This document shows, piece after piece, positions 7,432 through 11,359 of a DNA stretch of 11,359 bases. The stretch's first letter is position 1. Each line of letters begins with the position of its first letter. This DNA is from DATLHO01 sp035539855. GTDB lineage: Bacteria > Bacteroidota > Ignavibacteria > OLB7. The notes below the pieces were generated by a model. The model searched no databases. It was not told the origin of the DNA and saw nothing but the letters and a program-made list of their open reading frames with translations. The stretch is taken from contig DATLHO010000280.1 in the NCBI GenBank assembly GCA_035539855.1, positions 1 to 11,359 of the forward strand, given 5' to 3'. The position numbers and the translations under genes were made by a program.

Positions 7432-8079
7432 TCAAAGGCCAAAGTAGCCGCTGAGACCCAGCTGCAGGAAGTACATGGTCGGCTCACCGGCCGCTGCGCC
7501 ACCGAAGAGGTTGACGAACTGCGCACGGGCGAAGGCGTCGAAGCGCAGCACACCGAGATCGAGACTCGTGCCGGCGCCGACCGCCGCGCCATAGCGCGTC
7601 TCGCCGCTGGACTCGATGCGGAAGGGAACCGGCGTCGACTCGTACGGGGATTCGAACGATCGGTAGAAGTAGCTGATGGTGCCCTCGACCGTGGCCCACG
7701 GGGAGACCAGGCCCTCTCCGAGAGTGAGCTCGAGACCGAGGCTTGCGGGGACGATCGCCTGCGAGGTGATCAGCGAGACGGTGCGGCCCGAGCCGTCGCT
7801 GAAGTCGGAGGTCGCGTCGAGGAATCGGTTGTAGCTGACCGCGCCGGTCAGCGAGGTCTCGCTACCGAGACGGCCTCGCACCTCGATGAAGTACCCGCGC
7901 TCGGCGCGGCTCTCGATGTCGTCCCAACCATCGTTGCGGACGCTTTCGGGAAGCGCGCCGATCTCGGCGCTCGGGATCGCGAGTCCCGCGCCGACGCCGA
8001 TCGCCTGCGCGCGAATGGATCCGATGGGGACCACGATCGCGAATGCCGCGGCGAGCGCGAAGAAGGTTCGAATGTTCAT
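7432..8079 (-). CDS. Outer-membrane beta-barrel-like protein, 215 aa, with signal peptide
   Basis: A signal peptide covers about residues 1-24 (MNIRTFFALAAAFAIVVP onward, likely cut after IRA). The mature chain has repeated amphipathic strands (YFIEVRGRLGSETSLTGAVS; LRFDAFARAQFVNLF) and ends TMYFLQLGLSGYFGL with a terminal aromatic-hydrophobic strand, as expected for barrel assembly. It resembles the downstream gene product in size and C-terminal pattern. The ATG (8077-8079) has GGAG at 8087-8090, 7 nt upstream. It is first in a two-gene unit, transcribed divergently from the plus-strand gene at 8336. The general class is fairly safe; the role (porin, structural or adhesin) cannot be told from the sequence. 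Confidence 0.8.
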   Translation of the reverse strand: MNIRTFFALAAAFAIVVPIGSIRAQAIGVGAGLAIPSAEIGALPESVRNDGWDDIESRAERGYFIEVRGRLGSETSLTGAVSYNRFLDATSDFSDGSGRTVSLITSQAIVPASLGLELTLGEGLVSPWATVEGTISYFYRSFESPYESTPVPFRIESSGETRYGAAVGAGTSLDLGVLRFDAFARAQFVNLFGGAAAGEPTMYFLQLGLSGYFGL

Positions 8080-8335
8080 GTTGAGTCTCCGGTCGGGTGA
8101 GTGCCGGCTCAGGCAAATCTACGATCTGACAGATGGACGACACGCCGGTGAGGTTTACCCTGACGGTTACACCTCGACACTTCGGAAGTCATGCAGATGG
8201 GCGGTGCGATCGAAACCAGTTATCTTTCCGCCCGTTAGTCCTCCCCGCTCGCGAGCCCGCCCGACGTCGGACATCCCTATGACTCGGTCGTCGTTCGAGC
8301 TCGATCCTCAATCCCTCAATTTCCCGGACCTCACC
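8080..8335. promoter_or_regulatory. Divergent intergenic region with a candidate TAnnTTTG promoter element
   Basis: These 256 bp separate two divergent envelope-protein genes and must contain both their promoters. On the minus strand TAGATTTG (8114-8121) matches the Bacteroidetes -7 consensus TAnnTTTG and ends about 34 nt before the ATG at 8079. I see no convincing -33 TTTG partner. On the plus strand TATCTTTC (8221-8228) is one base off the same consensus and lies far (over 100 nt) from the start at 8336. No operator-like repeat stands out. Confidence 0.35.
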
Positions 8336-8953
8336 ATGCGTAGACTTACTGTTGCAGCGCTGGTCGCGCTCGTGTCGCTGACCACGATGGCCACCGCGCA
8401 GACGCGCACCGAAGAGACAGTCACGACGACCGATTCGACCGGCAAGGAAGTGACCTCGAAGGTCGTCCGCGTCGGCACGTCGGAGGACATCACGATCCGC
8501 ACGAACATGATCGTGGTCAATCCGCTGAAGATGTTCCTGTTCTACAACCTGTCGTACTACCACGCGCTGTCGAAGTCGATCGTGGTTGGCGGCGGACTCC
8601 AGATGCCGACGATCTCGGGCATCAGCGGGTTCGGTGCGAACGCGGAGATGCGCTGGCACCCGTCGGGCAAGGCGATGCGCGGATTCTACGTCGCGCCGAA
8701 CGTGTCGTTCAACTCGCTGACGAATACGACCGAGTTCGACAACAGCACCATCGAGAGCTCGGTGACGCCGATCTCGCTCGGTGTGCTCGTGGGCTGGCAG
8801 TGGTTCCCGGGCGACGACTTCGCGATCGGTCTCGGCCTCGGCGTCGACTACTACTGGGTCTCGGCCGACGCGACCGACGGCGAGACGTCCGTCTTCGACA
8901 GCTATGACGGCACGGCGCCAGCGCTCCGCTTCGACATCGGCTATGCTTGGTAG
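8336..8953 (+). CDS. Outer-membrane beta-barrel-like protein, 205 aa, with signal peptide
   Basis: MRRLTVAALVALVSLTTMATAQ is given here as two parts: a basic start (residues 1-3) and a hydrophobic core ending at ATA-Gln22, a normal Sec signal. Next comes a Thr/Ser/Glu-rich linker (about 23-45), then strands rich in Gly and aromatics (KMFLFYNLSYYHALSKSIVV; GFYVAPNVSFNSL; VLVGWQWFPG; GLGLGVDYYWVS) and a C-terminal strand APALRFDIGYAW ending in Trp. This layout resembles DUF3575-like or opacity-type outer-membrane proteins. The open frame extends upstream to 7886, but that part overlaps the opposite gene. The ATG at 8336-8338 gives the intact signal peptide and is preferred despite a weak ribosome site. 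A strong terminator follows at 9050-9095. No precise function can be given. Confidence 0.8.
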   Translation: MRRLTVAALVALVSLTTMATAQTRTEETVTTTDSTGKEVTSKVVRVGTSEDITIRTNMIVVNPLKMFLFYNLSYYHALSKSIVVGGGLQMPTISGISGFGANAEMRWHPSGKAMRGFYVAPNVSFNSLTNTTEFDNSTIESSVTPISLGVLVGWQWFPGDDFAIGLGLGVDYYWVSADATDGETSVFDSYDGTAPALRFDIGYAW

Positions 8954-8967
8954 GGCCGGAGGCCCTA
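8951..8967. repeat. Hairpin TAGGGCC-GGA-GGCCCTA built on the stop codon
   Basis: A perfect 7-bp inverted repeat with a 3-base loop, whose first three bases are the TAG stop of the plus-strand barrel gene. No T run follows, so it is not itself a classical terminator. It is immediately followed by the 15-bp repeat cluster. Confidence 0.75.
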
Positions 8968-8970
8968 CCA

Positions 8971-9036
8971 GGGACAGCTTCGCAGGGGACAGCTTCGCAG
9001 GGGACAGGCTGCGCCAGGGGACAGCTTCGCAGGGAC
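8971..9036. repeat. Direct repeats of GGGACAGCTTCGCAG, first cluster
   Basis: Copies lie at 8971-8985, 8986-9000, a variant 17-base copy at 9001-9017 and 9018-9032, followed by a truncated start. The same 15-mer recurs in the second cluster at 9501-9549, on the other side of the orphan sorting-domain fragment. The repeats have no coding sense of their own. Confidence 0.9.
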
Positions 9037-9049
9037 GTAGTGTTTTTTT

Positions 9050-9095
9050 GGGACGGGGAGTGCTCGGGAGAGTGCTCTTCGTCCCATTTTTTTTT
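9050..9095 (+). terminator. Strong intrinsic terminator after the plus-strand barrel gene
   Basis: Stem arms at 9050-9065 and 9070-9085 pair over all 16 positions, four of them G-U wobbles. The loop is GGGA (a GNRA tetraloop). After one A come nine T residues (9087-9095). The wobble pairs and T tract fit the plus strand only; on the other strand the hairpin is followed by A residues. It should end transcripts from the gene at 8336-8953 before they run into the convergent sequence. Confidence 0.9.
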
Positions 9096-9112
9096 GGTCG
9101 GTTAGCGGGGTG

Positions 9113-9460
9113 TTAGCAGGCGATGCGTTTCGTTTGGGTCTGGTCGCTGACGATGAGGTGGCAGATGTGGGTTCCTGGCGGAAGTACTTCTTCGTTGATC
9201 CAGGCGGTGTGCTCTCCCTCGTTGCGCTCGTCGTTGGTAAGCGTCGCGACTGTGCGGCCGAGGATGTCTACGATGTCGATGCGAACGTGCGTCGGTCGCG
9301 GTAGACGGTAGTGAACGGAGATGCGACCGTTGCCGGCCGTCACCGCGAATCTCATCGCAGACGCATCCGGCTGGTGTGGCGCATGGGTCGGCTCGCGTAG
9401 CTGACGGCGTGCGGGAGCAAAGGGGTAGCCGTAGGAGAGTGCCGTCGTTTCGATGTATCG
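9113..9460 (-). pseudogene. Orphan T9SS C-terminal sorting-domain fragment, no start of its own
   Basis: The minus-strand frame ending at TAA (9113-9115) encodes about 115 residues that align without gaps to the last ~115 residues of the large gene at 9574. I count 62 identical positions by hand. Shared blocks: ALSYGYP-APARRQLR, DILGRTVATLTNDER (DMLGRIVATLINDER in the other), LPPGTHICHLI (LPTGTYFCHLI). Similarity begins abruptly at RYIET (near 9460). Upstream the frame is filled by the repeat cluster at 9501-9549 and then by out-of-frame sequence of the larger gene. There is no signal peptide or sensible start codon, so this is most likely the 3' remnant of a paralogous gene. The frame has stayed open, so the loss may be recent, or the fragment may be used in some way I cannot see. 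Confidence 0.75.
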
Positions 9461-9500
9461 CCACTCGCTTCCATTGTTCAATGGCTGCCACGGCGGCGAG

Positions 9501-9549
9501 GGGACACGCCTGCGGCGAGGGGACAGCTTCGCAGGGGACGGTTTCGCGG
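9501..9549. repeat. Direct repeats of GGGACAGCTTCGCAG, second cluster
   Basis: One exact copy at 9520-9534, flanked by variants at 9501-9518 and 9535-9549. It has the same sense as the cluster at 8971-9036. It fills the space between the intact gene's stop (9574) and the orphan tail fragment. Confidence 0.85.
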
Positions 9550-9573
9550 GGATGGGCTTTGTGACTGGTGTCG

Positions 9574-11359
9574 CTAGCGCGTGATTCGAACGGTGCGCGT
9601 GTGTCCGCCTGCGATGAGGTGGCAGAAGTAGGTTCCTGTTGGGAGCGCTTCGGAGGTGATCCAGACGCTGTGTGCTCCCTGCTCGCGTTCGTCGTTGATC
9701 AGCGTCGCGACAATGCGTCCCAGCATGTCGAAGAGGTCGACCCGCGCGCGTGTTGTTCGCGGCAGGCTGAAGTGTACAGTGATGCGGTCGGAAGCGGATG
9801 TCGCATTGAGCGAGAGGGCCGGGGTGGATGCATCGGTAGTTGCACGCGTCGGCGCGCGAAGCTGGCGTCGTGCCGGCGCCAGAGGATATCCGTAGGAGAG
9901 TGCAACGGTTTCCAGATAGACCAGCGAATCCACTGTTGGGGGAAGGACAGTCCCTTCGCGCCCGGGTCGAATTCCGTGAACCATTCCTCCGAAGCGTGCT
10001 CCGTCTCGACCGATCAAAACGTGACTCGACCCTGCAGCAACCGCCTCGGTACCCCACACGAAGCGCGTTCCTTCGATTGGCGATGCGTAGAAGCTGAACG
10101 GTCGACCGTCGCCCCAGTGGATCCGCCGAGCCTCGCTCGAGTCAGCCGCGAGCGTGACGTAGTGCTCCATTGAGTCGGGATACGACGGGGCGATGGTCGG
10201 CGCGAACGACACCCATTGCTCGAGCGGAGTGAGTTCGACCGACCACGCGGACGATACCTGATAGATGGCGCCCTCGGAGCCCATGTCGCCGAACCAGGCC
10301 ACCAGTTGGACCGATTGCTCAGGTACGGACACCGCCTGCGAATGAGAACTCGTGACGATGTGCTGGGGCAATGCTTGCTGCGCTCGAAGTGAGAAGCTGC
10401 TGTCACCTCCGATTGGACCGTCGACGAGGTTCTGACCGTTGCGCATCCGGGTCACGGTAATTGGCGAGCCCGAAGTGCCCGTCACCTTAACGATCTCTCC
10501 GGTTCGCTTCGCGGCCGATTCCTCGAACGGCGATCCGGTGGGGTACCGACTGTCGCGCGCCGGAAGCGCAAGGAACTCCGTCCCGTGCTGATCGGTCGGC
10601 GTCAGTGCCTCCATGAGGATATTCCTGAACGAGTTAAACGTGCGGCCAACGTTGTCACCGAAGCGATGCCAGCGAACATTTCCCGAAGCGACGGCCACCG
10701 GCTTTGATGCAAGAATGCGAGCTCCAGTCGGATCGGACTGGAATGCGTCTTGTCTCCATACGGTATCGACCCAGGTTCGAAACATGTATGCTTCGCCTGC
10801 CGCGAGAACGACCGAGGTGTCATTGGGGCGCGGGTGCAGTGCGAACGCGCGTGGCCGAACGAGTGTCACGCGCGTGTCGTCTTCGCTGGCGACGACGAGA
10901 ATTAGCGCGGGAGCCATCCTCCGAGCCTGCACTTCGTAATCGAACCGTCCGATAGTGCGAACGTCGACGACAAGGTCACCCGGCATCGCCATCGCAACAT
11001 ATTCTCGACCCCATCGCTCGACCGGCAGCGGCACCCAGGCCTCGGCGCCGAAGCGCGTCGCCATGTAGCAGATGACGAAGACGGGCTCCCGCGCTTCGAT
11101 GCGGAACGTCGAGCGCGAGACCTCGCCGACCTCGCGCACGGTGATGTCGCTCGACGGATGCGCGGCGTCGTCGAGCCACACCGTCGTGAACGTACCGCCC
11201 TTGACGTCGAGCTCACGACGATAGCCACCGTTGCCCGTTATCGTGCAGGCGTTGTCGACGGCAGAGTAGATGTACAGCGCGAACGTGTCGCACAACACCG
11301 ACGGATGCCGCGGGTCGCTGAGATTGCCGACGGTGTCTGGAAAGGCAATGATGAACGTG
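9574..11359 (-). CDS. Secreted T9SS cargo with IgGFc-binding-like region (5' part beyond right edge)
   Basis: A partial protein: 594 residues are visible, and the frame stays open to the window edge, so any start inside the window is doubtful. The region from TFIIAFPDTV onward resembles the IgGFc-binding N-terminal family. It has AWVPLPVERWGREYV, ILVVASEDDTRVTL, GARILASKPVAVASGNV and LTPTDQHGTEFLALP, which echo the family's pattern of lP..wG.eY, Atedn.T.vt, G..i.s.kPVav.sG and P...wG.eF. The last ~85 residues form a Por/T9SS type A sorting domain (LFDMLGRIVATLINDER, LPTGTYFCHLIAGG, final TRTVRITR). The sorting domain is recognised by the type IX system and usually removed when the protein is attached or released. 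The protein is therefore surface or extracellular; a carbohydrate- or host-binding role is only a family-based guess. The stop is TAG at 9574-9576. Confidence 0.85.
   Translation of the reverse strand, partial: TFIIAFPDTVGNLSDPRHPSVLCDTFALYIYSAVDNACTITGNGGYRRELDVKGGTFTTVWLDDAAHPSSDITVREVGEVSRSTFRIEAREPVFVICYMATRFGAEAWVPLPVERWGREYVAMAMPGDLVVDVRTIGRFDYEVQARRMAPALILVVASEDDTRVTLVRPRAFALHPRPNDTSVVLAAGEAYMFRTWVDTVWRQDAFQSDPTGARILASKPVAVASGNVRWHRFGDNVGRTFNSFRNILMEALTPTDQHGTEFLALPARDSRYPTGSPFEESAAKRTGEIVKVTGTSGSPITVTRMRNGQNLVDGPIGGDSSFSLRAQQALPQHIVTSSHSQAVSVPEQSVQLVAWFGDMGSEGAIYQVSSAWSVELTPLEQWVSFAPTIAPSYPDSMEHYVTLAADSSEARRIHWGDGRPFSFYASPIEGTRFVWGTEAVAAGSSHVLIGRDGARFGGMVHGIRPGREGTVLPPTVDSLVYLETVALSYGYPLAPARRQLRAPTRATTDASTPALSLNATSASDRITVHFSLPRTTRARVDLFDMLGRIVATLINDEREQGAHSVWITSEALPTGTYFCHLIAGGHTRTVRITR

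Noticed and set aside
7886..8335. Longer plus-strand start for the barrel gene
   Set aside because: The upstream part lies opposite the minus-strand barrel gene and would bury the clear signal peptide that starts at 8336.
9574..9576. Programmed frameshift joining the intact protein to the second sorting domain
   Set aside because: The second frame does stay open across the TAG and reads a Pro-rich linker, but there is no slippery heptamer or homopolymer near the stop. The idea is not supported by the sequence.
9113..10057. A 314-codon gene containing the second sorting domain
   Set aside because: Everything before about 9460 is out-of-frame sequence of the intact gene plus the 15-bp repeats. 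Only the last ~115 codons are homologous.
11296..11298. GTG at 11296-11298 as start of the large secreted protein
   Set aside because: The frame continues upstream to the edge with family-like sequence (TFIIAFPDTV), and no signal peptide follows the GTG. The gene is better read as partial.

Overview
The window is GC-rich, densely coded DNA. It probably comes from a member of the Bacteroidota/Chlorobiota (FCB) group. The main evidence is at the right end: a large secreted protein and a nearby orphan fragment both finish in a type IX secretion (T9SS, Por) C-terminal sorting domain. Signal peptides, three small outer-membrane beta-barrel-like proteins and a lipoprotein-type leader fit a Gram-negative envelope. 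Several genes have clear Shine-Dalgarno sites, so the lineage is not a typical low-GC Bacteroidetes. I cannot name a genus.

Layout. (1) Positions 1-5479 hold a minus-strand run of genes. In transcription order these are a small membrane protein with a SHOCT tail (4853-5479), a short CaiB/BaiF-type CoA-transferase (3901-4821), a B12-dependent acyl-CoA mutase large subunit (2081-3787), a UbiA-family prenyl-phosphate phosphoribosyltransferase (1135-2046), a protein with an internal J-domain-like segment (227-1108) and the start of a lipoprotein (left edge to 77). Most gaps are 26-34 bp, which suggests an operon. There is a 113-bp break before the mutase and a 149-bp break before the lipoprotein. 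(2) Positions about 5556-6700 hold a non-coding tandem array of four full units and one partial unit of about 256 bp. Each full unit carries a 41-bp palindrome (20-bp arms) and several smaller hairpins. (3) Positions 6703-8079 hold two minus-strand, distantly similar outer-membrane barrel-like genes, divergent from a third on the plus strand (8336-8953), which ends in a strong intrinsic terminator. (4) Positions 8971-9549 hold two clusters of a 15-bp repeat (GGGACAGCTTCGCAG) that bracket an orphan T9SS sorting-domain fragment (9113-9460). (5) Positions 9574-11359 hold the 3' part of a large secreted protein with an IgGFc-binding-like region and a T9SS tail.

How the parts relate. The mutase would normally be called methylmalonyl-CoA mutase, but its two specificity positions (Phe97, Gln215) match isobutyryl-CoA mutase. 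The upstream CoA-transferase resembles the AMACR/CaiB fold, yet lacks the usual catalytic Asp and the C-terminal part. The two may act together on branched acyl-CoAs, but no B12-binding small subunit or MeaB chaperone lies in the window. The most unusual non-coding structure is the palindrome array, which begins 2 bp beyond the stop codon of an outer-membrane protein gene. The duplicated sorting-domain tail bracketed by short repeats suggests repeat-associated rearrangement of cell-surface genes.
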